Origin: Haemaphysalis longicornis
Lineage: Eukaryota; Arthropoda; Arachnida; Ixodida; Ixodidae
DNA length: 64,000 bases
NCBI GenBank assembly: GCA_013339765.2
Contig: CM023454.1
Span: 146,015,949 to 146,079,948, forward strand
Reading direction: 5' to 3'
Made by a program: the position numbers and the translations under genes. The number at the start of each line of letters is the position of its first letter. Positions within the stretch are counted from its first letter, which is position 1. Below the pieces are notes generated by a model that made no database searches, had not been told where the DNA came from, and saw only the letters and a program-made list of their open reading frames with translations. Positions 11,111 through 21,884 of the stretch are shown piece by piece.

Positions 11111-12619
11111 TCTCAAGGCCTAAGCATTACAGAGAGGAGCGGGTATACATCGAACAAAAATATCAAGAAATACAGCAGATCAAAATTATATGCACACAAT
11201 GGCAGTCTGAAAACCATAAAAAGAAACACTGCGTGATGTGAAAAGGAGACAGGGTGGTTGTAACAACAATGTTCAACACGGTTGCGTCTTTGAATGACGC
11301 ACACACACAAAAAAAGCTAACAAGAGAAAACACAGCGTAACTGAAATGGCGAATTTACGCGAAATGGTTATAGAGGGAATTTTAAACAAAGTGACGTCAG
11401 TGATAGCGGTGATGGGGGCTGGAAGGTGGTTCCACTCATTTGCAGTTTTCGGCATGAACGATTCAAAGTACAAATTCGTGCGGGCGCTAGGAGCACCCAC
11501 TTTAAACTGATGGCCGTTGCGTGAGGAAACGTACGATGGGGGCTGGAAAAGAATGTTGCTAAGAGACGGGATACAATGAAAAATCTTATAGAACAGGCAA
11601 AGGCGAAATATTTTACGCCGCAGTGAGAGAGTGGGTAAGTGAAGATTGGCTTAGTGAAGGCCAGAATCTGTGTGAATCGTTAGTGAAGGCCAGAAGCTGT
11701 GTCTCAGATGAATAAGATTTCCTAAACCCGTGTTGGTGAATGCTAAAGAAGGCGTTACTTTCGAGAAACTCACGACGTTAGTGTAAATTACATGTTCGAG
11801 AAGTTTGCATTGTACACTGGTTAGTGAAATGGGGCGATAATTCCCGTGACTATGAGCGTTTCCTGATTTAAACAAGGGAACCACCTTCCCCACCTTCCAT
11901 TCCTGGGGAGAACACCCTCTTCTAATAAATGATCGAAAAGTCTCGACAGTATAATTGAGGAATAAACGTCAGTGCTTTTCAAAAATTTAGAAGAAATACC
12001 ATCGACGGCTGGTGACGACGAAATTTTTAAATTTTGCATCAACTTGCGTATGCCGGCCCACTCAACGTGTACAGAATTTATCACAATGAAGTCGCGAGTT
12101 TGAACGCCTGGAAGGACGGTTGGAGTGGTGCTCGTAAAGAATGAAGAAAATGCGTGGTTAAGGGCGATGCAAACGTGCTCACTAGAAATTTCTTCGTCCG
12201 TGTCCGTGGTAACTTCAATCTGTTTCTTATCGCCCCCGTTTACGACCTGCCAAAATTTGTGGGGATTGTTTTGCAGAATTGACGGCGGCGTTTGCTGAAA
12301 AAAGGACTCCTTTGCCGCGGATAAAGCACGCCCGTATTCATCGGCTACATTTTTGTAAACCTCCCATCTTTCAGATGAATTAGAACGCTTGGCTTGGTGG
12401 TAAACACGTTTCTTTTTGTTGGACAAGCGTTTCACTGTTGGCGTGAACCGCGGCGATTCACTGTTACTTGCAAATTCGCGTAGTGGTATGTACTTGTTAA
12501 CAAGTTCAGCAACTTTATTTTTAAACAGAATCCAGTTATCGTTGACAGATCTTTGGGGAAAGTCTTCTAGAAAAACAGGTGAAATGTTCAACCTCGGTGT
12601 TAATGGCTCCGTAATCAGC
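11041..12619 (-). mobile_element. CR1/Jockey-like LINE A, 5' truncated and internally deleted
   Basis: Minus strand. The pre-RT linker ORF (11,821-12,624) reads into the first RT blocks (11,651-11,893, with NYRPISLTSVQCKLLEHV). The rest of the RT is missing, and the C-terminal tail follows at 11,273-11,500 (RTNLYFESFMPKTANEWNHL, the typical end of CR1-type ORF2). The 3' tail is (AAAT)n. The endonuclease is absent. At 12,619 it abuts element B. It has lost both catalytic domains and cannot move itself. Confidence 0.8.
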
Positions 12620-12624
12620 TCCAC
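11651..12624 (-). pseudogene. CR1-like ORF2 linker and RT start, frameshifted
   Basis: An open frame of 267 codons (minus, from 12,624) corresponds to the region between endonuclease and RT. It contains KFWQVVNGGDKKQIEV and VDGISSKFLK, the block that precedes RT motif 1. A frameshift near 11,860-11,890 moves the reading into GKVVPLFKSGNAHSHGNYRP, the start of the RT fingers. No YADD block exists: the catalytic palm was lost in a deletion between about 11,651 and 11,500. Only identity to the CR1/Jockey group is claimed. Confidence 0.75.
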
Positions 12625-13478
12625 TGTAAGAAGAAGAAGAAGTTTATCCTAAAAGAGGAAGGTTACATGTGAAGATATATCCAGACGAGGTTCCCATAGT
12701 TGATACTGCACCGGGACTCTCGATATATAATTACATAGAAAAAATACAATGAAAGCAGCTAAAGACAATTTAAATATTCACAAGTCTCAGAGTTACACTT
12801 ACACAACCAAAGTAACAACAGAGCAACGCAAACCAAGAACTCATGTCGTAACATTAAGAATAAATTAAAAGAAAAGAACGAGAAGAAAAGAAAAAAAAAA
12901 ATGATGAACGAAGAAAAACAAAAAGAAAAAAAAGAAAGGAAAAAAAAGGAAAATAGGAAAAACTGGACACAATACACTGTATTGTATGTCAAATCACAAT
13001 TTAAAGCAAAACAACAGTTCAGAATGTGCAGGAAAAACGAATAGACGAAACAGCGCATTTAAGCGAAACCTCTAAAGAATTTATGCCAAGAGAGGACAAA
13101 AACTAACGCAGTTCAAAGGGCAAGTATTGCGCACGTTTAAAAGAAAATGGAAAAAAAATGAGCAAAGTGAATTGGAATGTAGCTGAAACTGAAGAAAAAA
13201 AATTGTATCCCAGTAGCAATACAAAACCACGAACACACACATATTCAATAAAACCGCGAACAACCATGCAACAACAACAAAAAAGATAAACACACGCAAA
13301 ATTACACATTCATACAACTACTGTGAACGAATCAAAACTGCAAAAGAAATTCTTTAAGATGCTTTTTAAATAGCGATAAAGAAGCAAGTGACTTAATTGC
13401 ATCCGGCAGACTATTCCAGCTTGAAGTGGCGCAAAAATCAGAAGTCATTTTGCCACAATTTGTTGAAACTTTAGGAAG

Positions 13479-14870
13479 CTAGTAATTGTAGTTTGCAGCG
13501 AATCTGGTTGGGTTGGTATTAGTGAGACAACTTAACTCAATAAAGTGGAAAAGAAGTTGATTAGTCAGCAGTTTGAACACTAAAGTAATAATGTTAAATT
13601 TGAATAGTTTGCGAACTGACAACACGTTATTTTGAGCAAGAAGTGTGCTAGCGCTGGAATAGAAGGAGCTATTTGTGATTATGCAGATGGCTTGGTTCTG
13701 GACATGTTGGACGTATGAAATGTGAGAATTATACGTATTACCCCACGCAATAATTCCATATATCAAATGACTGTGAATAAATGCAAAATACAAAGATAGA
13801 AGCGCGTGACGTGGAAAAAACTGACGAGCCTTAATGAGGGCTCTAATGCCATATGCAGTTTTTCGTCTTAAGTAATTGAAGTGATTGCGAAATTTGAGAT
13901 GAGAATCAAGGTGAACGCCAAGAAAAATGACATGGTCAGAGGCATGAATAGTGTCGGTACCCATATTTATCGCCGGTTTAAAGGAGACGCGCTTCTGTTC
14001 CGATCTAAATAACATAAATTTAGTTTTTGAGGGATTTATAATTAGGTGATTCTTGTGACACCAATCCATGGCTTTCGTTAAAACGCCATTTAGCAATGAA
14101 ACAAGGGGCGGTAGCGATTTGTGGGCACAAGATAATTTGGTGTCGTCGGCGTAAAGAACACAATGATCTGATTGAAGATGATCCAAGATGACATTAATAT
14201 AAATTATAAGCAATAAGGGGCCAATAATTGACCCTTGAGGGACCCCTTGATTTATAATTTTGGTATCAGAGGAATGTTCGCCATTGTAAACCTTGGCTTT
14301 CCTATTAATTAAATAGCTCCTTAAAAAAGAAAGTGCAGGGCCCCTTATGCCATACATATCAAGTTTATGAAATAAAATATTATGATTATTTGTGTCGAAA
14401 ACCTTCGTGAAATCTTTAAACACTCAGCCTACAAGCAAGCCGGAGTCTATTGATTTTTAATATAATCTGTTAGGGACAGGAGTGCGAGATTAGTCGAGCT
14501 ACCAGCGCGAAAACCAAATTGATTGGGCTTAAGGAGGTCAAATTTCGCGAGGGAGTCAGTCAAACGCTGTACAAATAACCGCTCGATATTCTTACTGATA
14601 CTTGATAGAATAGAGATCGGCCTGTAGTTGGAAATTAGTAACCTATCTCCCTTTTTGAACACAGGAATAATTTTGGCCTTTTTTAAAATTTGCGGGAAAA
14701 TTCCACCTTCAAAAATGCGATTGATTATTATGCATAGCGTACTAGAAATAACATCAGCAACAGCTTTTAAATGACTTGCACGGATCTTGTCTAGTCCTGC
14801 ACTAGTTATGCACGGATATTGCATAACTGCACTTGCACGGATATTGTCTAGTCCTGCACTGTAGTCCCTG
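13479..14870 (-). pseudogene. CR1-like ORF2 reverse transcriptase, frameshifted, linker deleted
   Basis: The RT starts within the frame that ends near 14,447 (KAKIIPVFKKGDRLLISNYR, FGFRAGSSTNLALL). A frameshift at about 14,430 passes into 13,479-14,423, with FKDFTKVFDTNNH (motif A, catalytic Asp), INQGVPQGSIIGPLL, and YADD at 14,142-14,153. The thumb and C-terminal tail run to the stop at 13,479. Just upstream a short block, GLDNIRAS / GLDKIRAS, is duplicated (14,760-14,870) where about 200 linker residues are missing, so this copy is rearranged. Confidence 0.88.
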
Positions 14871-15612
14871 AATCGCTTTTTACTTTTTTGTTTACGGGGC
14901 GAATGGCAGGGGAGGTGGAAAACGATTGCTTCGTGATCACTAAGGCCGGGCAAAACAGAAAGCGATTGCACAAGATCGGGGTGGGAATTTAGAACTAAAT
15001 CTAAAGTTGAACCACTTGAATGTGTAATTCGAGTGGGGCACATAACAAGCTGCGTTAAATTGAATTGCGTGCATGTGTTAAGGAAGCAGGTGCTTTCAGA
15101 TGGGCCAGAGCCAGGCGATAAATGGGAGCTGTTCCACGAAATACCAGGAAAGTTAAAATCACATAGGATGAAAATTGGTGTGGCGGGGAACCTCACGGGC
15201 AAGTTGCCTAAGACGTCATGAAAATCTTTGGAAAAACCAGATGCCGCATTCGGAGGGCGATAACATGCACAAACAATGTCATCTTTGTGATTTACGCGGA
15301 TTCGAACGCACACTAATTCAGGGGAACATGCAATGGGAATTTTTAAAAACATGAATTCATCTGAAACAGCGATCAAGACACCGTCACCAGAACGAGAGCC
15401 ACGGTCACACCTAAAAAAGGAAAATGTTTTGTCGCACTGCAGGACCTCATGGTTTTCAACTGTTGACGACAGTCAGGTTTCGGTCAAAACTACCACATCA
15501 GAGAGGCACGTGTTTACTAACGAAGACAAGGCATCACGCTTGTTGATAACGCTTCTGATGTTACAAAGCAAAGAACAGTCGGGATTAGAGGTATTACACG
15601 TTGTGTTGGCAT
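14860..15612 (-). pseudogene. CR1-like ORF2 endonuclease domain
   Basis: The domain begins near 15,612 with the CNIRSVINKRDALSSLVN block. The glutamate block reads VVVLTET followed by TGA in place of tryptophan, a premature stop at about 15,465. It then continues with GDGVLIAVSD, IFILCDFNFPGISW (catalytic DFN), STLDLVLNSHPDLVQ and GLSDHEAIVF (closing SDH motif). Apart from that stop it looks well preserved. This is the target-nicking enzyme of the element. Confidence 0.85.
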
Positions 15613-15631
15613 CTAGCTACACTGGAGAAGA

Positions 15632-16471
15632 TCAGCCGCTGATGACAGGATCATCGCTATTAGGAGGATTTGAGGGGTCAACTGCGTCCGTTTCTATTTC
15701 GCACACACGATGTGAAGATGCGCAGTAGGTGTATATTTTATTGCCAGTAACCACTTTATTGTATTTAAGAGAAAATTTGTGATCAGTGACCTTGGCGAAG
15801 TCGATTAGTTTTTTCCGGGTGGCGCGTGTAGCCTTGCAGATGTCCTCACTGATTGATATATCTGTGTCACGAAACTTAGACCTCTGAGACAAAACACTAT
15901 CTTTAGTTTTGAAAGAGGTGAAACATGCTATCACGGGCCGAGTTTTATCCGGGGAAAACGTTCCTAGCGTGTGAGCACGCGCAATAGCCTCGTCAGGTAG
16001 CTGCAAGTTTAACGTAGAGGTAAGAATTTACCGGACCTTTTCTTCAGAATCGGCCCATGTTTCTAACGCTGAATCTTCAATTCTGTAGAAAATCAAGTTC
16101 TCACGGCGAGACCTATCCTCTAACTCATCCAGACGTGCTTGGAGCGAATCGTGTTCACTTCGAACGGTGGTGGCTACCATTTCCTGCACGAGGGCCGTCT
16201 GAAATTCCTCAAATGAATCGACTCGTTTTTCTAGATCAGTTAACCGAGTTGTCAAATCTAACACTCTGGACTCAAGTAACTTTTGGTTTTCTTTCACTTC
16301 GTCTATGGATTTAACGAGGGCGTCATGCCGTTGGTCCAGGTGTTTTGTTAAATCTTGAATAGCCAGAAGAACGTCACTGTTCTGTTTGCTAGGGTCTTGT
16401 TTCTGGGGACCAGGGTTGAGCTCAACGTCTCCGCTGACCAACAACATTTTAGTAACAAAAACACACTCCAT
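15632..16471 (-). pseudogene. CR1-like ORF1 with N-terminal 2A-like peptide, one in-frame stop
   Basis: ORF1 starts at 16,471 and stays in one frame to 15,632, interrupted only by a TAA near 16,028. Residues 14-22 are GDVELNPGP (16,406-16,432), a perfect 2A ribosome-skipping core (D-x-E-x-NPGP) preceded by a hydrophobic stretch. Known 2A peptides stall the ribosome and release the upstream peptide between G and P. Next comes a coiled coil (LLESRVLDLTTRLTDLEKRV and LQARLDELEDRSRRENLIF). An RRM and C-terminal domain like those of L1-type ORF1 proteins follow (RAHTLGTFSPDKTRPVIACF). About 280 codons, the usual size for such ORF1 proteins. Inactive here only because of the stop, and possibly the ORF2 lesions. 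Confidence 0.85.
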
Positions 16472-16903
16472 AACAGCGCAGGCAAGAACACTTCGGCATG
16501 GGAACAGAAGCAGAAAAAGGTTGTTTGAGCGTTTTGAAAAAAGGGGTGGGGTGGGACCAACCTGAACAAAAAGACAAGGGGGTTGTCAGCCGCCGGCATC
16601 GCTGCTGCGATGCAATGCCCACTGAAAGGCGAAGGGTTCCGCCAGCCGGTTATATGGTCCGTCTGCCTTGATGACGATGTCACACTGGCTTCTGCGTAGT
16701 AGGGCTCCAATGGTGCGCAAGGTGGTCAACCATGATCGACGCAAGGTGACGAGTCAAACAAGGGACATGCGTCGATCTAAGGAGCCAGTCGCAGCCGATC
16801 CGCGCAGGCAGCAGGGCACGTTCCAAGGATTGCAGCTAGCTGAGCAAAAAGACAAAGGGGGTTGTCAGCCACCGGCATCACTGCTGCGATCCAATGCCCA
16901 TTC
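16472..16903 (-). promoter_or_regulatory. CR1-like element B 5' UTR with a repeated block
   Basis: A ~65-base block containing GGGGGTTGTCAGCC and CTGCTGCGATSCAATGCCCA occurs at 16,562-16,626 and again at 16,840-16,905, about 280 bases apart. LINE promoters are internal and sit in the 5' UTR, where repeated monomers are known in some families. The promoter role here is inferred. Confidence 0.5.
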
Positions 16904-18040
16904 AAATTAGGGCAAAGCGTTCACAGAATTTTGTCCAGGCCGCAATCGCGGATAATACGCGAGAGCTTTGAAGTCCATGTCCCAGCGTCAGCCAATGTAA
17001 CTACAGGATGCGTGTCGGCAGGCAGACGGCGCGATGTAGTCGCGGTGCAGTGCAGCGACGGGCACACACACGGTACATGACTGATGTGCTCTAAAACAAT
17101 ACAAGTCTCACAGGACATTGAGGCGTAAGCGGCCTATGATGGCTTCCACCAGCTTGCTTAGACCATGCGGCAGCGGCAGGCAGAATTAATGTTTGCCCCG
17201 TATTTTGTATTTTTTGCGTCGTTTGTCCACATTGAGACTACGCTTATTGCAGCAGTTAAATGCACTTGGCTGTATGACTGTGCGTATCATTATACAAGCA
17301 CATCTTGCGGGAATGGTGCACTAGCATACCGTATAGGCTTGCCACCTTTGTGGCTGTGAAATGCGTGTTATCTAGAGACACATTTCTATCTGAAAACTGG
17401 TCAAGACATTTGGGGTAGCTACATTCACGGTGTAAAAAAACTTGCAATTTTGCATGTACAGCCCAGATCAAAAGTTCACGGACCAGGGAAATGGCAATTT
17501 TAGGTTATATCTCTTCTTATAGCCGCCCGACAAAATGTAAAATGCATGCGAGATGTCGTATAAGTACACAACTAATGAAAACTACCGCACATAGTATTCC
17601 GGGCTGCCGTGCGGCAGAGAAACAACTCAAAATTGCTGCTTTCATGGTCCGTAAACTTCTGCTCTTGGGTCTACATTGTGCAATGAAACTAAATGAGGTC
17701 CTCGGAAATTTTCCAACAGTTTACACGTAAACGTAACCTTTTAGACAATTTAGCAAGGGTAAGAAAGTTTATCAAACGTAAATGAGGTAGCACAAGTTGA
17801 GATAGCCTCTTATAATGGGTAACGGTGTCCTTTATATGCAAAAAGAAAGCTGCTGGACCACCTGTTACCTGTAAAATTTTCTTAAGCAAGTGGCAGAGAG
17901 AAAACGAGAGCAAGAAATGTCGGGGAGCAGGGTGTATTTTTTTCCGTCTGTCGTTGCGTTGATTCTTTTTGTTTGTGCAATCTCTCTGCTTTCAGAGGAA
18001 CCGGGAGAGGCTAATGACCCCGGCCTCGGCAGTGCAACAG

Positions 18041-18075
18041 GAGGAGGAGGAGGAGGAGGAGGAGGAGGAGGAGGT
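18041..18075 (+). repeat. (GGA)n microsatellite in unit 1
   Basis: About eleven perfect AGG/GGA triplets. Units 2 and 3 have a short unrelated sequence at this place, so the expansion is specific to unit 1. Confidence 0.9.
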
Positions 18076-18984
18076 ACTGTATGCCAATTATCACAACTTT
18101 TCCACCAAGCCGCCTTTACCAGTACCTTGAGCCCGCATGAAGAACGAAAACAGATATATCTGCCCAATCTAAGATTACCGCATCAGCACCGATAGCTGCT
18201 GTGTGGTGGGCCGCTGGAGCTGGAGCACAAGCCGAGTGCAGACTCGTACTTCTGTTGCGGGACGTTCTTGGTGGGCGTCTGTAGGTGACGGCAAATCCAT
18301 GCAGCATTGCCGCGAATGGCACGAGACAAACAGGTGTCTGGAGGGCGCCGCGGGCTAGAAGGTTGCATCACCGGGCGAGTCAAAAGGCCAGATAACCTTG
18401 GTCTTGAGGGCTCTGCAGCTTCGGCGTAAGAGACAGGCGTTGCACAGGTCCGACAGATGGGAGGAAATTCACGACGGAGGAAGGAATAGAAAATACACTG
18501 AGCGACCGGTTCAGGTGTTCGCGGCGCACGCTTGTGCTGATCGTAAGCGTTTGTTCGGCAAAATGCGGCCTCGTTTGTTCAGACATTCGCACCCGTTAGC
18601 CTACGATTGACCTGCTTCTGTAATGCTTTTTTGAGTGACTGTGGCCTTCTATATATCTATATAAGTAGATATATATTCCTTAAATGTGCCCATTAGTGCC
18701 TCTGTGAGGTGTTTTAAAACAAAAGGGAGTGTAGCTGCACAGCATGTTTTTGAGTGTGCGGCTTGGCACCTTCGTTCACGCTGTCTCTTCGCCCCATATA
18801 TTTTTTCCAGCTATTCATGCAGGTGCATACGTCTAATCAAGACAACCTTGCGGATGACATCTATTGGCTTGTGGGGGATTGGCATTACTGATTACGTTTT
18901 TCTTCTCTCACTGTACAATCGCCCCCGTGCGGTTGCTCTTACGACGATTCATTGTTTACTCCATTGTGGTGGTGGTGTGTTAGA

Positions 18985-20320
18985 GCGGTGTGCACGGACT
19001 CGGGCTTACCCAAAAGCCCAGGCCCGACCCGGCCTGCGGCCGGGCTCCGGCCACCCGACCTACTTTTCATCCGGGCCGCGCCGGATTCGGCCGAAATAAA
19101 TGCTTCGGATGGGCCCGGCCGTCCTGACGGCCCGGCACAGTGAACCAATACTAAGGTTTTCAAGATGATAGTCTTTCTTGGGCTACTTAAACCCAGAAAT
19201 TTTGGTCTGTCTGTATGTCTGTCCGTCTGTCTGTCTGTGATTCGATTCAGCCACCCTTTTTTTTCTTTATTGATCGATTCAGCCACCCGGCCAAACTAAA
19301 ACTAAAACCGGCGCAATAGTCTTATATAGTCACAGCTAAATCTACCCGTCTAAGTCCGGTGTAATGTTCATGCCTGTCAGCATTGTTGAAGAAGAACAAT
19401 ACATTACGCAAATGTAAGAGAACAAATCATTACAGAAGTGATGTTTGCAGAGTTCCTTTATGAAAAATCATACATGCTTGACTTCGGCGAAATTAAATAC
19501 TTCATCAACCCCAGAAAAAAAATTCACTTTGCCGTCGCCTGCTGTCGCCGCGCCACTATAGCTTCATGCGGCATTTTAAGGAATCAACCGGCCACAGTTA
19601 CGAAAGGTTTCACTAGATAGGTTCCACGTTCTGCTTGCAACGCACGTGGAGTAGGGAAACGCGGTTCTATAAACGTTGAAGTTGCCTCGATTCACGCGCG
19701 TCTTCTCCGTACGGCAGCCTTGGCATCGAGACACCCAGTTTGGAGCAGTGAAACGCGGGAAACTTAAAATGACTGAAGCAAACCTTTGGCGTCCTTACCT
19801 TGGGACTAGCGCTACGCACGAGGAGCAACATGAGAGGGGAGCGGGAAACCGAAGGGAGGCATTTACTTGGCAAAAGGCAATAAAGACTATCGTCTTTTGA
19901 GAACATTTGCAACGAAAGATGCAGATACGCGGCCAATCATTTTATATCGCAGGAACTACGTGTTACTGACGCGGTAAAAGCACAGATCATAACTAGTCTG
20001 AAGGACTTGTTATGTTTAACTGGGGTTGTTTTGCCAGTTTAATGTTGGCCAGTAATGCTGTTATCATTTCCTTTACGATGCATTTTACCACCTTGAGGTA
20101 GTTTTCGCTTCCAAACGTGCCCCAATCAGGCGAGGACCCCTACGGTATTCGGGTTGGAAACACGCACCCAGGCCGGGCCGCGGCGGGCCCGGCCCAAAAG
20201 GTTGAGGTCTCAGGCCGGCCCGTCGAGCTTCTTCGTCTGGTCGGGCCGTGGCGTACTGTAATAGCACCGGGCCCGCGCTGGGCTTGGGCCCATATTTTTG
20301 GCCCGTGCACAGCTATAGTA
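18985..20320. mobile_element. GC-rich inverted-end element in unit 1 (split by a later insertion)
   Basis: Bounded by TGTGCACGG (18,989-18,997) and its complement CCGTGCACA (20,303-20,311). Both ends carry GGGCCCGG-type runs. The middle has non-GC-rich sequence and an extra insertion at 19,165-19,945 (with a GTCT repeat near 19,205-19,240) that is absent from unit 2. No ORF. Unit 3 lacks the whole block at the matching position (about 36,580). Confidence 0.6.
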
Positions 20321-20620
20321 AGTGATCTTTAAATGCTAATGCATGTCCGTTAAATTAAGTTCGTTCCTACGCTGCCGAGCTGCCATGCCGAACATTAAGG
20401 AATTGCATTGATTTCGTGCCTTTTCTACGTATGTATGTATACTTGTTTCTTACAGCGCCTTACTCAATAGTCTGTTGTGATACGCGGTCATTGTTCCCAG
20501 CAGTTGTAGGAAAGTGCAGTTTTTTTTAACAGGAAAGTTTTTAATGCCTTGGTGCACCAACATCTGACCTGCGTAAAATCCGTCACGGAAATGACGTCAC
20601 TAGAAAAAGCTCTATAGACG

Positions 20621-20697
20621 CGGCTGCGCCAGGATTCGAACCACGACCTCTCTCGCTTCTACGGGAGGTACACAGCGCTTCACTCACTGCGCTACAA
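20621..20697 (-). repeat. tRNA-like block at the unit 1/2 junction
   Basis: On the minus strand it has an A box (TAGCGCAGTGAGTGAAGC) and a perfect B box (GGTTCGAATCC) in tRNA-like order, ending in GGCGCAGCC. The acceptor stem does not pair convincingly, so it is read as a tRNA-derived SINE head inside the tandem unit. Copies lie at 24,936-25,010 and 36,882-36,958. Confidence 0.65.
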
Positions 20698-21121
20698 ATT
20701 CAAGCACAAGTAGGTTTAGGAACGCGTGTTTCCCACTACTTTCTTCATTCAGGTCCCGTCTAGGAGGTGCTGCCGTCTAGGATAAGTAAAGCGAAGTAGT
20801 TCCTCATGACACTAATGAGCCTCGATGCCAGCGTCTTGTTGTACGCGGGACGCACCCTCCGCCACGTACTGCTTTCGGTTTCGGTTCCGATTCATTCGCA
20901 TGGTTTTCAAGGGGCTGTGGTTTCAGTCGGGTTTATGCAATGTTCCGAAGCCTGCAATCGTGTCTCTAAAGTTTACGCGTCTAACAGTGCCATACCGGCG
21001 TCATGTAAATAGCGATGTTTAAGTTCATATCGATACAGAATAAATACTCATGTGAAGACACATTCAACTTTCCTGTTTTAGCGATTCCTTTGATAGAGGC
21101 ATAAACCTCATTTTTAACGCG

Positions 21122-21285
21122 CAATGATCTGACAGACGTCATATCCGTCACGGCAATGGCATCCCCTGAAAGCCGCGGCTGCGCCAGTATTTGAGCCGGG
21201 CGCTCCGTCGCCGCAACAGGAGGTGCCAGGCGCTTTACCGACCCCGCTACGGGCTGGAGCGCAGGCAGCCGTATGAACACGCCAT
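21122..21285 (-). repeat. segment b: older, decayed tRNA-like block (unit 2 copy)
   Basis: On the minus strand, GTAGCGGGGTCGGTAAAGCG resembles an A box and GGCTCAAATACTGGCGCAGCC a mutated B box. The plus-strand lead-in (ATCCGTCACGGCAATGRC-like) matches the lead-in of the blocks at the unit junctions. Each unit therefore holds two diverged copies of one SINE-like module. Equivalents lie at 4,254-4,430 and 29,420-29,590. Confidence 0.5.
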
Positions 21286-21810
21286 TTATCTTTCCTACAA
21301 CCTCCTTCATTTCGATGGTGCTGCCGTCTACGACAGCCGAAGCTTATTTTGTTATTGAAAGAGGATGAAATCTCTGGCCTGCCATCATGAATTATCAATA
21401 TGAGGAACTATCGAGCAGAAAATTATTTTGTGTAAGTGGTATAATTATATTTATTGCATAGCGACTGACTCCCATGCGCACTGGTTTCGTGCTGGAAAAA
21501 TCTCCCACTACGAAGTTAAAACCCTTCCGCCAAAAAAGAGCCGTCACAGTCGCTGGAATAATTCCTGAAAAATTCATACACAGCGATGCATAGCTGCGGT
21601 GTTAATTTATGGATTAATAATTCTTGTCCTTGAAAAAAAAATCTTATAGTTTATAAGCGACTTGAAACCGAAAAGGCGCACACTGGCGCGAAAATTGGCG
21701 TTTAGATAAATTTTAAACTGGAAATGAATGGAACAGAACGTCACAATTTTCTACAATCCCCCAATTGAGAGAACATGCGGAGACGATGGATTTAAGGAAA
21801 TGTGCGCTTA

Positions 21811-21811
21811 C

Positions 21812-21880
<69 letters not shown>
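21811..21880 (+). repeat. (GA)n microsatellite
   Basis: About 70 bases of uninterrupted GA in segment d of unit 2. The same site in units 1 and 3 holds only short GA-rich runs (10,851-10,864 and 31,008-31,036). Confidence 0.95.

Positions 21881-21884
<4 letters not shown>

Larger units (their letters stand above)
12620..16903 (-). mobile_element. CR1-like LINE B, near full length with an N-terminal 2A motif in ORF1
   Basis: Minus strand, in transcription order: 5' UTR (16,472-16,903), ORF1 (15,632-16,471), ORF2 endonuclease (about 14,870-15,612), RT (13,479-14,780), then an AT-rich 3' UTR (12,620-13,478). The 5' UTR carries a repeated ~65-base block. The 5' end abuts array segment e at 16,904. 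A deletion removed the linker between endonuclease and RT. A direct repeat AAATT lies at 11,041-11,046 and 16,899-16,903, flanking elements A and B together. Confidence 0.85.
3820..20744 (+). repeat. tandem unit 1 (split by several insertions)
   Basis: Segments: a 3,869-4,250; b 4,254-4,430; c 6,190-6,575; d 10,729-11,045; e 16,904-19,165; f 19,946-20,744. Gaps are filled by MITE-like elements (4,441-6,156), a LINE (6,576-10,722), two CR1-like LINEs (11,046-16,903) and a ~780-bp insertion (19,165-19,945). A diverged extra copy of segment a lies at 4,937-5,420. Unit 1 is the most divergent of the units, which suggests it is the oldest or lies at the edge of the array. Confidence 0.8.

Noticed and set aside
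20621..20697. Functional tRNA gene on the minus strand
   Set aside because: A and B boxes are good, but the acceptor stem does not pair and the block repeats as part of a larger unit; read as tRNA-derived.
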